The notes under the pieces were generated by a model, which was not told the DNA's origin, did no database searches, and saw only the letters and a list, made by a program, of their open reading frames with translations. Below are positions 1 through 8,230 of a stretch of DNA of 64,000 bases, piece by piece. The stretch covers positions 45,758-109,757 of the forward strand of contig NZ_JTAM01000028.1 in NCBI RefSeq assembly GCF_000812565.1, in the 5' to 3' direction. A program made the translations under genes and the position numbers. Origin of the DNA: Flammeovirga sp. OC4 (GTDB lineage Bacteria > Bacteroidota > Bacteroidia > Cytophagales > Flammeovirgaceae). Positions within the stretch are counted from its first letter, which is position 1. The number at the start of each line of letters is the position of its first letter.

Positions 1-569
1 AGATCTTTCAGAGTCACAAAACCTAATAGTACTTTTTCATCATCTACTACATATACATAGTAGATCATTTTTTTACTTGGAGAATCTTTCTTTACCTTAT
101 CTACCGTTTCTCGGACAGTCATCCAATTTCTTGCAGTTGCAAAATCTGTAGTCATAATGCCTCCTGCAGAGTCAGCATCATACCCACTCAATTCTACAAC
201 ATTGCTTCTTACCTGTTTGTTGAGGTAAGGTAACAAAGCAGATTGTTCATCTACTGTCAATTCCTGATAAAAATCGGCTCGTTCATCAGAACGCATCGCT
301 TCAAAAACTTTAGAAAAAGATCTTCTTTCAAGACTCTTAAAAAGGTAATATTGAAGGTCTCTGTTGAGCTCACCGAAAATCTGAGCTTTCTCTTTGTTAG
401 GGAAAAGGGTAAATATGATGAGAAGGTCTTTCTCTTCTAGTCTCTCAAGGACTTCAACAATTTCTACAGGAGGAAGTTTTAATAAAACCTCTTCTAGTAC
501 ATTCCAATTTTCATTGTCAATCAATCCTTTAACAATCTCATATCTTTGTTCTATATTGGTTACAGTCAT
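1..569 (-). CDS. mgtE: Magnesium transporter MgtE, N-terminal part (truncated by window edge)
   Basis: The reverse strand encodes about 189 residues from an ATG at 569 and runs off the left edge without a stop. The first ~130 residues form the helical MgtE N domain, rich in Leu/Glu with FGEL and LPYL segments. A Y-x-A-D-S-A-G-G-I-M-T stretch follows and leads into the first CBS domain; this is the typical MgtE junction. In characterised MgtE proteins these cytosolic N and CBS domains sense Mg2+ and gate a C-terminal five-helix pore, which here would lie outside the window. The gene is divergent from riboflavin synthase, with about 207 bp between the starts. Family assignment is confident from the domain order; transport specificity (Mg2+, possibly Co2+) is inferred from the family. 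Confidence 0.9.
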   Translation of the reverse strand, partial: MTVTNIEQRYEIVKGLIDNENWNVLEEVLLKLPPVEIVEVLERLEEKDLLIIFTLFPNKEKAQIFGELNRDLQYYLFKSLERRSFSKVFEAMRSDERADFYQELTVDEQSALLPYLNKQVRSNVVELSGYDADSAGGIMTTDFATARNWMTVRETVDKVKKDSPSKKMIYYVYVVDDEKVLLGFVTLKD

Positions 570-727
570 AAGAAAAAGAAAAGTAGATAATAGGTAAGGT
601 AATTTCTAGATAAATAAGCCTTGGTATGTTTTGAGCATACGGTTGATATCGGCTATATAAATGATGATTGTTCTCTGCGAGTACCTTTTTGTCATCACTT
701 AATACACAAAAGTAAAACTTCTCTTCG

Positions 728-735
728 TAAATTTG
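728..735 (+). promoter_or_regulatory. Candidate Bacteroidota -7 element upstream of riboflavin synthase
   Basis: TAAATTTG matches the Bacteroidota -7 consensus TAnnTTTG and lies 42 bp before the riboflavin synthase ATG. No good TTTG -33 box is seen 19-20 bp upstream, so the call is weak. An opposite-strand match (TACTTTTG on minus, 707-714) could serve the divergent mgtE. Confidence 0.3.
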
Positions 736-776
736 CCTAACTTGTATTGTAATAATAATTAAACCATAGTCATAGA

Positions 777-1367
777 ATGTTTACAGGAATAATTGAGGCA
801 CTAGGAACCATTGTTGATATCCAAAAAGATCAAGAAAATACAATATTTACGGTTGAGTCAGTTATCTCAAACGAATTAAAAATAGATCAAAGTTTAGCAC
901 ATAATGGTGTTTGCTTAACAGTTACACATATTGAAGATAACAAGCATCAGGTAGTTGCAATTCATGAAACTTTACAAAAAACAAATTTGGGAGATTGGGC
1001 TGTAGGTGATGTAGTAAATCTGGAAAGAAGTATGCCTTCTCATGGACGTTTTGACGGACATATTGTGCAAGGACATGTAGATCAAATTGGTGAGTGTATT
1101 GATGTTGTGGATGAAAAAGGAAGCTGGAGATTTACATTCCAATATGATCCTTCAACTAAAAACTTTACAGTTGAAAAAGGTTCTGTTTGTGTCAACGGTG
1201 CAAGTTTAACAGTTGTAGATGATGCAAAAGGTCAGTTTAGTGTAGCTATCATTCCTTATACTTTTGAGCATACGAACTTCCATAAAATCAAAAAAGGTAC
1301 TAAAATCAATTTAGAATTTGATATATTAGGAAAATACATTCAAAAGTTAAAAACATTAGAACTATAG
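777..1367 (+). CDS. ribE: Riboflavin synthase, alpha-chain type
   Basis: The 196-aa protein begins with the family hallmark M-F-T-G-I-I-E. It contains two lumazine-binding beta-barrel halves, roughly residues 1-97 and 98-196. The halves carry the GVCLTV and GASLTV motifs, and the first half also has the GHxVQGHVD segment. The enzyme dismutates two molecules of 6,7-dimethyl-8-ribityllumazine to riboflavin and 5-amino-6-ribitylamino-uracil in the cytosol, the last step of riboflavin synthesis. Length matches the family. No FMN riboswitch is evident upstream. The stop at 1365-1367 is one base from the ATG of the next gene, so the two are almost certainly cotranscribed and probably translationally coupled. 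Confidence 0.95.
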   Translation: MFTGIIEALGTIVDIQKDQENTIFTVESVISNELKIDQSLAHNGVCLTVTHIEDNKHQVVAIHETLQKTNLGDWAVGDVVNLERSMPSHGRFDGHIVQGHVDQIGECIDVVDEKGSWRFTFQYDPSTKNFTVEKGSVCVNGASLTVVDDAKGQFSVAIIPYTFEHTNFHKIKKGTKINLEFDILGKYIQKLKTLEL

Positions 1368-1368
1368 T

Positions 1369-2070
1369 ATGGCCGATTTACAATGTGTCATAGTGGATGA
1401 TGAGGAAGTATCTCGTATGGTAGTGAGAGACTTTATCAAAAGAACCAATGGCTTAAAGCTTGTAGGGGAATTTGATAATGCTGTTTCAGCATACGAAATG
1501 CTGAAAGATACAGCCGTTGACCTTCTGTTTTTGGATATAGAAATGCCACAGATGACAGGGATTGAATTAGTTCAATCACTTGAAAAGTTGCCTGAGGTCA
1601 TTCTTATCACCGGACGAAGGGATTTTGGTGCTGAAGCCTATGAATACAACCTTACCGATTATTTGATCAAACCAATCACTTATCCTCGTTTTCTGAAAGC
1701 TGTAGAGAAAGGAAAAACTACTATTGAAGAAAGTGATCAGAAGTTGGTAGAGAATAGTGAGGATGATACTTTGTATGTAAAAGCCGACAATAAGATCGTA
1801 AAACTATCTCTAAAGAATATTTATTTCGTAGAAGCTTTATCAGATTACATGTTGATCAATACAATTGATAAGAAATATGTGATTCACTCGACAATGAAAG
1901 CTTTAGAGAAGAAGTTTCCTGATAATTTTATACGTGTTCATCGTTCTTACATTGTCAATCTTACAAAGGTTGAAACAATAGAAGATTTACAAATTGAGAT
2001 GCCTCAGAAAAGTATTCCGATTGGTAATTCTTATAAAAACAACTTCTTATCAAGGTTGAATTTTTTATAA
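1369..2070 (+). CDS. LytTR-family response regulator
   Basis: The 233-aa protein has an N-terminal receiver domain (about residues 1-120): acidic pair D10/D11, phospho-acceptor D56 in LFLDIEMP, and the conserved K-P pair in YLIKPI. A LytTR DNA-binding domain follows at about 135-233, with FVEALSDYM and FIRVHRSYIVN segments. Such regulators are normally phosphorylated by LytS/YehU-type membrane kinases and bind direct repeats in promoters. No histidine kinase lies next to it. The start is one base after the riboflavin synthase stop, and the gene is followed by a strong terminator. The target is unknown; the link with flavin synthesis is positional only. Confidence 0.92.
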   Translation: MADLQCVIVDDEEVSRMVVRDFIKRTNGLKLVGEFDNAVSAYEMLKDTAVDLLFLDIEMPQMTGIELVQSLEKLPEVILITGRRDFGAEAYEYNLTDYLIKPITYPRFLKAVEKGKTTIEESDQKLVENSEDDTLYVKADNKIVKLSLKNIYFVEALSDYMLINTIDKKYVIHSTMKALEKKFPDNFIRVHRSYIVNLTKVETIEDLQIEMPQKSIPIGNSYKNNFLSRLNFL

Positions 2071-2089
2071 GGAACATGTTTTAAAAATT

Positions 2090-2121
2090 AAGGTCATATC
2101 AAATTCAATTGATATGACCTT
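2090..2121. terminator. Bidirectional intrinsic terminator
   Basis: A perfect 13-bp inverted repeat (AAGGTCATATCAA and its complement) has a 6-nt loop, a T-rich run on the plus side and an A-rich run before it. It ends the ribE-LytTR operon and can also stop the minus-strand gene at 2164-2724. Confidence 0.85.
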
Positions 2122-2163
2122 TATCGTTTTTAACTGCTTACCCCAAAAGCATGACAGCTAAAA

Positions 2164-2724
2164 TCATATATCTTTTATTTTACTATCTAAAAAAATCTCT
2201 CCAAATGTATTTCCAATAATGGCTGGATATTCTTTATCCTCTGTACAGTGATTGTAGGTAAATACTTTTTTTATAAAACTATGCTTCTCGTTCTTTAAGA
2301 CTTTAATACATAGATATCCTCCATCTATACATATTGCGTCATCAGATTTCTCATATTCCTTATTCCAAAATCCAAGATCTTCTAGCTTTTGTTCGAATTT
2401 TTCAACTTTAATCTCTTTTACATCTACAATTACAGAATCTAATTTCAATTGGTGAGTAACGTATTTCTTTTGCACTATTTTCGATACTTTTCCATCGGAA
2501 TAAACTCTATAAAAATACAGGCTTGTTCCATAGTAACGTTTAAGCTCATATACTCTAAAAGTCTGTCTAGAAAAAGATTCTCCTAACACATTAATGAAAC
2601 GCTTATCAGTATTTTGAAGTCCCTGATACAACTGTTCAAAAGAGATTTCATTTAAAACATCCTGAGCTTTTAGTTGATTTGTACCTAAAAAGAGAATAAT
2701 GATTGTGATTGAAAGTATTTTCAT
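2164..2724 (-). CDS. Secreted protein of unknown function
   Basis: The 186-aa product starts with a signal peptide (MKILSITIIILFLGTNQLKA, cleavage likely after A20). The mature part is mixed alpha/beta and rich in Lys, Tyr and Glu. Three cysteines in the C-terminal half (two in an ICIDGGYLCIKV stretch, one in YNHCTED) could form a disulfide. I recognise no family. It lies 36 bp downstream of the lipoprotein gene at 2761-4323 on the same strand, so the two may form an operon. The product is predicted periplasmic or exported, and no function is assigned. Confidence 0.75.
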   Translation of the reverse strand: MKILSITIIILFLGTNQLKAQDVLNEISFEQLYQGLQNTDKRFINVLGESFSRQTFRVYELKRYYGTSLYFYRVYSDGKVSKIVQKKYVTHQLKLDSVIVDVKEIKVEKFEQKLEDLGFWNKEYEKSDDAICIDGGYLCIKVLKNEKHSFIKKVFTYNHCTEDKEYPAIIGNTFGEIFLDSKIKDI

Positions 2725-2760
2725 TTTTGTCTATTTTTCCAACTTTAAAAAATCAACTTT

Positions 2761-4323
2761 CTAATCGCCTGTTTCCTCTCCATAGGAGACACTAAAATTA
2801 TAGGTTACATCATCTGTTTGCCCTTTGATATCCGTAGCCGTGATAGTTAAAGTATAAATTACTTCACCAAAAACTGGGGGATCAGCATCAATAGTAAACG
2901 CAGTGTTTAGAGTTGTACCTAAGTCAACAGGATAGGTAGTAAACACTGTAGGGTCATCCAATGATCCATCAATAGAATTAATACCTTCAGTATTACTTGT
3001 GAAACTATATTCTATTGAAGCTAGTCCTACATTTTCCTGTACTTTACCTTCAACAAAGATGTCTATACTATTTTTACCAATCAGTCTATCTGTCAAATCC
3101 AATACCTCGTTCTCAGGAACATATTCTTTAGTACCATCAATCACTAAATCTGCAATTCTAATGATTGGAGCTAAATCCTCTTTGGCTACTAATGAAAACC
3201 TAAAGAAAGTAGCTTCTTCCCACGTTTGTTCTCCATCTTTTACAGTGATATTTATAAAGATAGTTTCCCCTGCTTGAGTATCCAGAAGGTCGAAACTAAA
3301 TTGGAAATCATCATTGTTAAATACTTGCGCAAGGTCCTGTTCATTGACACCTTGAAGATCAACTTCAATAGGTGTTTCGTTCACAACAGGAGCGGGTTCG
3401 CCAATAGATGGTGCTACACCAATTCTTGATACTTCTAACCTAGCAGAATCTAATCCTCCAGCATCTGTAAAGACAAGACTGCTTAGACTAAACTGTTCGC
3501 CAGGAAAAAGTGTTACAATTCTATTTGAAGGTATCTCAATACCAGACTCTTCTTGATAAGAAACAAATACAGCGGGTTGATCATCACAATTGACATTAAT
3601 CTGAGTAGTTTCTTCAGTCGTGTTTCCAAAAACGTCTTCAGCAATTAGTTTTAAATTGTAAACCCCATTTTCTAAACTATCAGAAATAAAGAGCTGCCTT
3701 TGTACTAACTCAGCAACATCTATTGTATCAATACTATTGGCTTGAAAATATCTAGGCGTAGCATCTGCTATACTCACTCCAATTCTTTTAAGTGCGATAT
3801 TGTCAGTGACTAAGGCGTTGACAACTATCCTCTCCGCTCTACAAAATGCTTCATTTTCTAAGTTGCCTTCAATAGCTGAGGTTACCGTGAAATTTTCGAT
3901 CACTGGAGATTGAACATCAGCCCCAATTAAAAAATAAGCAGTATCCACAATGAAATTATTCCCTGCATCTTTATTACTGATTTCCATTAAGTATCTACCC
4001 GTTCTTACATACGAAGGTACAATGAAGGTTGTATCAAATTGCAGCTGACGAGCAAGTACTTCAGAAAACGTTTTTTCAAATGCAAAAATGACCGTATCGT
4101 TAGCAATTAATTGAGGGTTTTCAATTTGAAATTTCACTTTACTTTCTTCAATTAGAGCATTGTCTTTGAAAGTAATAGCTACTGGAAATGAATCTTTGTA
4201 ATAGTAAATCTTATCACTTACAACGTCAGTCGTAACTGTTGGGTCAAATTCATCTTCTAGAGCTATACAGGAGATGAACGTTGAAAAAGCAAAAAGATAT
4301 AAGGCTAGATTCTGAAGTTTCAT
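2761..4323 (-). CDS. Surface or periplasmic lipoprotein with Ig-like (DUF4625-type) repeats
   Basis: The 520-aa product has a lipoprotein signal peptide with lipobox TFISC (C19). The mature protein is acidic and all-beta in character. It contains repeated segments of the form 'P-V-I-x-x-F/I ... V-x-x-N-I-x-L/V-x-x-I' (around residues 140-240 and 385-510), typical of Ig-like/DUF4625-like modules of Bacteroidota lipoproteins. A conserved 'AEDVFGNTTEETTQINV' type strand, where each repeat ends with a D-x-x-G turn, supports this. No catalytic motif is visible. Likely roles are adhesion or scaffolding at the outer membrane (inference). It is the first gene of a probable two-gene unit with the secreted protein downstream. 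Confidence 0.7.
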   Translation of the reverse strand: MKLQNLALYLFAFSTFISCIALEDEFDPTVTTDVVSDKIYYYKDSFPVAITFKDNALIEESKVKFQIENPQLIANDTVIFAFEKTFSEVLARQLQFDTTFIVPSYVRTGRYLMEISNKDAGNNFIVDTAYFLIGADVQSPVIENFTVTSAIEGNLENEAFCRAERIVVNALVTDNIALKRIGVSIADATPRYFQANSIDTIDVAELVQRQLFISDSLENGVYNLKLIAEDVFGNTTEETTQINVNCDDQPAVFVSYQEESGIEIPSNRIVTLFPGEQFSLSSLVFTDAGGLDSARLEVSRIGVAPSIGEPAPVVNETPIEVDLQGVNEQDLAQVFNNDDFQFSFDLLDTQAGETIFINITVKDGEQTWEEATFFRFSLVAKEDLAPIIRIADLVIDGTKEYVPENEVLDLTDRLIGKNSIDIFVEGKVQENVGLASIEYSFTSNTEGINSIDGSLDDPTVFTTYPVDLGTTLNTAFTIDADPPVFGEVIYTLTITATDIKGQTDDVTYNFSVSYGEETGD

Positions 4324-4560
4324 AAATTAAAAATTACCGTTAGTCAACCTGCAAGTTACTAAATGTTAACCATAGTTAATAGACTTTTCAATAGCAATGA
4401 AAGTTTTTTGGCGATTTTAAATCATAATTACTGATATGGTAGCTGTTAGGTAACACCACTACATTTTTTATGTAATTTTTAAATATAACTCTTAAAAAAG
4501 TTATAAAGCCTCCCGTTTTAGATTAAAAAGCATAAATACCTTCAGTAATACCTCCCAAAA
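4324..4560. other. AT-rich intergenic region, no gene seen
   Basis: The region holds the presumed promoter of the minus-strand lipoprotein. A short inverted repeat, TTAAC-CATA-GTTAA, lies about 40 bp upstream of that start. No ORF of credible size is present on either strand. Confidence 0.5.
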
Positions 4561-4564
4561 TTCC

Positions 4565-4732
4565 ATATTTGTAATGTACCAAGTAAGAAATTAATGACTG
4601 AGTTGTACTACTTGAGTAGTCTCAACAAATCATTGAAAGAAAAACTATGTTAAGCAGCATAGAAGTCAGATGAATAGATTGAAGAGAGAGCTTGGAGAAG
4701 GCTAGTTTTTTTGAGACTAGCCTTCTTTTTTT
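4565..4732 (+). ncRNA. Candidate small RNA with its own intrinsic terminator
   Basis: A strong plus-strand terminator (4696-4732) ends a stretch that has no upstream plus-strand gene. The segment also holds a hairpin at about 4591-4617, with stem ACTAC/GTAGT, loop TTGA and an outer GTTG/CAAC extension. CATATTTG at 4564-4571 is one mismatch from the -7 consensus, although the -33 box is poor. No ORF longer than about 20 codons is visible. A short non-coding transcript of about 150 nt is the simplest reading; this is inference. Confidence 0.4.
4696..4732 (+). terminator. Intrinsic terminator, plus-strand
   Basis: An 11-bp perfect stem (AGAAGGCTAGT and its complement, 4696-4706 and 4716-4726) has a 9-nt loop and is followed by a run of T. 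There is no T-run on the minus side, so it works mainly for plus-strand transcription, where no protein gene is found. Confidence 0.8.
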
Positions 4733-4741
4733 GTCTAAACT

Positions 4742-5062
4742 TTATGGTTGTTTCTCCATTAAATCTTTCCCCCATTGATCCATCAATTGCAGTACCTGTC
4801 TTAATGAATATCCTAACTCCGTTAATTCATACTCAACTCTTGGTGGTACTTCAGGATATACAGTTCTTTTGATTAGTTGGCATTCTTCCAATTCCCTTAC
4901 CGTTTGTGTAAACATCTTATTTGAAATCTCTGGTATTGTCTTTTGTAGCTCTCCAGATCGCATTTTTCCTTCCAGTAAATGGAAAAGTACCAAAGGCTTC
5001 CATTTACTTCCTACAAAGTCCATGGTGAGGTGAAGGGAACATTCATATTTTTTATTAATCAT
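4742..5062 (-). CDS. HxlR-family winged-helix transcriptional regulator
   Basis: The 106-aa protein matches the HxlR (PF01638) length and pattern: an N-terminal conserved cysteine (C8) followed by a segment ending G-S-K-W-K-P-L, a recognition region with the PEISNKMFTQTVREL helix, and a wing with PPRVEYELTELG. HxlR regulators such as YodB, HypR and CatR use this N-terminal cysteine to sense electrophiles, quinones or disulfide stress. The gene is divergent from a glyoxalase-fold protein with 126 bp between the starts, the classic arrangement in which an HxlR protein represses a neighbouring detoxification gene. The inducer is not deducible; redox or electrophile sensing through C8 is inference from the family. 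Confidence 0.9.
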   Translation of the reverse strand: MINKKYECSLHLTMDFVGSKWKPLVLFHLLEGKMRSGELQKTIPEISNKMFTQTVRELEECQLIKRTVYPEVPPRVEYELTELGYSLRQVLQLMDQWGKDLMEKQP

Positions 5063-5188
5063 CTTATTTTTATTTGTCTTATAATCAGTAATTCACACCT
5101 TTTGGTAACTATAGTACTTTATTGTAAGATATTGATTTACAGAATACTTATATTTAATATTGGACCCAAAATAAACGAAAAAATACTT
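5063..5188. promoter_or_regulatory. Divergent HxlR / glyoxalase-fold control region
   Basis: 126 bp separate two divergent starts. The segment around 5105-5117 (GTAACTATAGTAC) is a near-palindrome centred on CTATAG and is a reasonable candidate for the HxlR binding site. No clear TAnnTTTG box was found. Confidence 0.35.
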
Positions 5189-5701
5189 ATGAGTAAAGAA
5201 CAAAGCTACCCTAGATCATTTTCCCATATTGGAATCACTGTGCCTGATATTGAAAAAGCAGTAAAATTCTATTCTGAGATCATGGGTTGGTATGTAATTA
5301 TGCCTCCTTCTGATGTTGTGGAAGAAAATGAAACAGCAATTGGTCAGATGTGTATTGATGTATTTGGTAGTGGATGGGGAACTTTCAAAATAGCCCATTT
5401 AGCGACTTCAGATGGTGTAGGTATCGAGTTGTTCTCTTTCCCAACTACTGAAGCGAAAAAGCCGGAGTTCAATCCATTTAATGCAGGCTTATTCCATTTT
5501 TGTGTTCAGGATCCTAACATTGAAGAATTGACGCAAAAAATTGTGGATGCAGGAGGAAAACAAAGAATGCCAATCAGAGAGTATTATCCGAATTCAAAAC
5601 CTTATAAGATGGTTTATGTGGAAGATCCTTTTGGAGTTGTATTTGAGATTTATACACACAGTTATGAGTTGACGTACTCTTCTGGTGCATATACAGAATA
5701 A
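5189..5701 (+). CDS. VOC / glyoxalase-fold protein (lactoylglutathione lyase-like)
   Basis: I place the start at ATG 5189, although the frame stays open further upstream, because the residues before it have no family character and overlap the regulatory region. The resulting 170-aa protein has the two paired beta-alpha-beta-beta-beta modules of the vicinal-oxygen-chelate fold. The first begins SHIGITVPDIEKAVKFY; the second begins near GLFHFCVQD and ends with DPFGVVFEIYTH. Candidate metal ligands are H13, the E in VGIELF (~79), H in LFHFC (~101) and E in FEIY (~156). It may isomerise, cleave or bind a small electrophile or quinone-type compound. The divergent HxlR gene supports a detoxification role. 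Substrate unknown. Confidence 0.85.
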   Translation: MSKEQSYPRSFSHIGITVPDIEKAVKFYSEIMGWYVIMPPSDVVEENETAIGQMCIDVFGSGWGTFKIAHLATSDGVGIELFSFPTTEAKKPEFNPFNAGLFHFCVQDPNIEELTQKIVDAGGKQRMPIREYYPNSKPYKMVYVEDPFGVVFEIYTHSYELTYSSGAYTE

Positions 5702-5730
5702 TGATATTTACTTTAAACTAATGGTATATG

Positions 5731-5766
5731 AAAAAGGTCAGCTCTTAAAAAGAACTGACCTTTTTT
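5731..5766. terminator. Bidirectional intrinsic terminator between convergent genes
   Basis: A stem of about 16-17 bp with one mismatch (AAAAAGGTCAG...CTGACCTTTTT, with inner pairing CTCTT/AAGAA) has T-runs on both sides. It separates the glyoxalase-fold gene from the outer-membrane barrel gene. Confidence 0.85.
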
Positions 5767-5790
5767 CTTTATATCTTAATTCAAGGTAGA

Positions 5791-7215
5791 TTAGAAGCTA
5801 ATAGCTGCCTCAATCATGAAACCATTGAATTTACCATCTTCATAAATTGCGTCAACTGAACCACCGACAGCACCTTCTGGAGCACCTGTTACACTTGCAT
5901 TGTATACGTCATAACCTTCGTAAGTTTGCATCACGTAACCTGCTTTCATCATAACGTTTCTTGTCATGTACCAACCTGCAGCAACTTCTAGACGGTTTTG
6001 ACGAACGCTAGCTTGAGCTACGTCCCAAGTACCTACAACATTGTCTTGTCCATCAGGAATTGTTGGGTCGATGTAGTTACCACTTTGAGCACTGTTAGTA
6101 CCCCAAGCTGTATTGTACTTACCACCTACATAGAATTGCTCATTCTTACCGAAACGGTAGATTAATTCAGCATTTAATTGGTTCCATTGTCTTGTTTCTG
6201 AGTTATCAGCTGCCATTTCACCTTTGCTAGCACCGTTAGATACTTCATAAGTACCGAAGAATTCTAAACCTTTGAATTTCACAAATGGGTTGATCATGAA
6301 TGCTGTGATGTTACCAGTGAAGTCTGGGTTCACACGACCATTTCTGAATGATGAAGTAGGGCTGTGACCAGGAACATCCATTACAGAGTAGAATCTTGAA
6401 CCTGCTCTATCACCTGCATAAAGGTTTGAGTTAGCAAGGTTAGAGTTGTGATAAACTGAACCTGTTAAACGAGCTCTTAAATCATCGTTGATTTGCTTGT
6501 CAACACCAATCTTACCATATACTGACCAGTTACCAGTTGAAGTTACACCTTGGTTTAATTTACCATTTGAAAGACCACCAACTGCAAGGAAACCGTTTTT
6601 CTGCGCCATTACTTCCATTGCCATTTCAGTAGCAAATGCATCCATGATAGTGTTACCCATAAACGCATTACCTAAAGCATAAGCATTGTTTGTACGACGG
6701 AAGTGTTGGTCACCGTAGTTTAATTCCATTTGACCAATTTTAATGGTTAATACATCCATTAAGTTATCAGCCAATTGACTATTTAAGTTTAAGAAGTTTA
6801 AGTTGTCAATTTGTAAGTAACCACCCATTACCCATGCATCATTGTGGTGACGAGATGAAAGGTAAGTTTGTAAATGTACTCTCACACCATCCGCTAACTG
6901 AGCGTCAATGTTTAAGTTGGCAGTTGGAAGGTTAACACCTGGGTGAATTTCGGCTAACGCTACAGCACCACTGTTAGAGTGTCCTAAACCTTGCATTTGT
7001 AATGCGAAGTCCGCACCAACACGTACTTTCATTCCATCAAATCCAACAGTATCTTCTTTCGTTGTTTCAAATACGTTTACGCCACGTTGGTCATTGTAAC
7101 GCATGTATTGCATATCACGATCAAAAACTCCGTTAATTTTTTGGGCCATAACATTCCCAGCAAGCATTGTAAGAAGTAAAGCAAATACTCCTGTAATCTT
7201 GTATAGACTTTTCAT
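5791..7215 (-). CDS. Outer-membrane beta-barrel (porin-like) protein
   Basis: The 474-aa product has a Sec signal peptide ending VMAQ (cleavage near residue 24). The sequence then alternates amphipathic strands with Gly/Asn/Asp-rich turns, and closes with a final strand ending in F (NGFMIEAAISF), the usual BAM-recognised terminus. Examples of strand repeats are MKVRVGADFALQMQG, LNAELIYRFGKNEQFYVGG and NRLEVAAGWYMTRNVMMKAGY. No TonB plug is present, so it is a passive porin or substrate-specific channel rather than a TonB receptor. It lies 99 bp downstream of a YceI-like gene on the same strand and is probably cotranscribed. The substrate is not deducible. Base use here is less AT-biased than in flanking genes, consistent with high expression. 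Confidence 0.8.
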   Translation of the reverse strand: MKSLYKITGVFALLLTMLAGNVMAQKINGVFDRDMQYMRYNDQRGVNVFETTKEDTVGFDGMKVRVGADFALQMQGLGHSNSGAVALAEIHPGVNLPTANLNIDAQLADGVRVHLQTYLSSRHHNDAWVMGGYLQIDNLNFLNLNSQLADNLMDVLTIKIGQMELNYGDQHFRRTNNAYALGNAFMGNTIMDAFATEMAMEVMAQKNGFLAVGGLSNGKLNQGVTSTGNWSVYGKIGVDKQINDDLRARLTGSVYHNSNLANSNLYAGDRAGSRFYSVMDVPGHSPTSSFRNGRVNPDFTGNITAFMINPFVKFKGLEFFGTYEVSNGASKGEMAADNSETRQWNQLNAELIYRFGKNEQFYVGGKYNTAWGTNSAQSGNYIDPTIPDGQDNVVGTWDVAQASVRQNRLEVAAGWYMTRNVMMKAGYVMQTYEGYDVYNASVTGAPEGAVGGSVDAIYEDGKFNGFMIEAAISF

Positions 7216-7314
7216 AATAAATCTGATAATATAAATTAGGTATAAATATTAGGTAGGTATAATTGAGAAAGGAAATGAAGCAAATGATCTTACCTTTTCC
7301 TTATATCATATATT

Positions 7315-7866
7315 CTAGTTGAATGATGCGGAGTAATCGATTGTTACTTCATCTCCAGTAGTGATAGTACCAAACATTGCTGTTGGAGGATCAACATTAT
7401 AAGTAGTCATATTGAAAGTAGTTTTACCTTCAAACTTTACTTTTCCACCTTCTACAGAAGCATCTGCAAGAAGTGTCACTTCTTTTGTAGTTCCTGCAAT
7501 TGTCAACTGTCCTTGTGCTTTTACGGCACCGTTAGCGTCAATTGTAGCAGAAGTGGTTTTGAATGTAATGGTAGGATTACTTTTTTCTTTTAAAGCCGAG
7601 TAGATGTTTTTGTCCATCGCTCCTTTTCCAGATTTGATGCCTTTTACGACGAAAGTTAAATCAAGATTATTTACGGCTGTAATTTTATCTCCTTCAAGTG
7701 TTACGTCAGCGTTTCCTGTTACATCATTAACGTCGCAGTGCCAATCGTGTAAAGAAGAAGTTCCCTCAATTTTAATTGTACTATTGTCTTTTGAATAGTT
7801 TTTAGTTTGTGCAAATAAATTGCACGTAGCAAACAGTGATAAAATGAATATTAAGTTCAGTTTCAT
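7315..7866 (-). CDS. YceI-like periplasmic lipid-binding protein
   Basis: The 183-aa protein has a signal peptide (MKLNLIFILSLFATCNLFAQ) followed by a YceI-type lipocalin-like barrel. Recognisable landmarks are I-E-G-T-S-S-L-H-D-W near the start, a central K-S-G-K-G-A-M-D-K-N-I segment, PTITFKTT, VKAQGQLTIAGTTKEV and a final TTGDEVTIDYS strand. YceI proteins bind isoprenoid or other amphiphilic chains in the periplasm (known for TT1927b and related proteins). The gene precedes the porin-like barrel by 99 bp, suggesting an operon in which periplasmic carrier and outer-membrane channel act together; that link is inference. The start ATG at 7866 gives the complete signal peptide. Confidence 0.9.
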   Translation of the reverse strand: MKLNLIFILSLFATCNLFAQTKNYSKDNSTIKIEGTSSLHDWHCDVNDVTGNADVTLEGDKITAVNNLDLTFVVKGIKSGKGAMDKNIYSALKEKSNPTITFKTTSATIDANGAVKAQGQLTIAGTTKEVTLLADASVEGGKVKFEGKTTFNMTTYNVDPPTAMFGTITTGDEVTIDYSASFN

Positions 7867-8167
7867 TATTTTAAAGTTTGATAATTGGATAATTTTTTAG
7901 CTGTGATTCTACTTAGGTACTAGTATATAGTAGATTAAATTTCTCTTTGATCATCGAATACATGTGCAATGTAACGGCTTAAATTTGATTTATATGTTGT
8001 TATTTAGTTAGTAACAGTGAACAAATCGCAATAAGTGTAAACCAACGTTGCATTTTACAAAAGTATTCTTCTGTTAGTGATATTCATCATTTATTAAAAG
8101 TGACCAACATTATTTACAACCCTTTAAAAGGGTGACTTCAGTCGGATTACACTTTTTTAAAATAAAA
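7867..8167. promoter_or_regulatory. Upstream region of the YceI-porin unit
   Basis: About 300 bp without an ORF. A minus-strand TACTTTTG (8058-8065) fits the -7 consensus and would give a leader of roughly 190 nt, but no matching -33 box is seen. A 7-bp inverted repeat, ACCCTTT-A-AAAGGGT, lies at about 8120-8134 and could be an operator. Confidence 0.3.
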
Positions 8168-8197
8168 AAAGAGTAACAGTTTTCACCATTACTCTTT
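8168..8197 (-). terminator. Intrinsic terminator of lspA
   Basis: Stem AAAGAGTAA/TTACTCTTT (9 bp) with a 12-nt loop; on the minus strand it is followed by a run of seven T. It sits 34 bp after the lspA stop. Confidence 0.8.
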
Positions 8198-8230
8198 CTA
8201 AATTTATCTTTAGGATGTTCTTACAAACAT

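Noticed and set aside
591..776. FMN riboswitch upstream of riboflavin synthase
   Set aside because: The conserved FMN aptamer sequence blocks are absent, and the leader is too short for the full aptamer.
4979..5188. N-terminal extension of the glyoxalase-fold protein
   Set aside because: The extension overlaps the HxlR gene and promoter region and has no family character. ATG 5189 is preferred.
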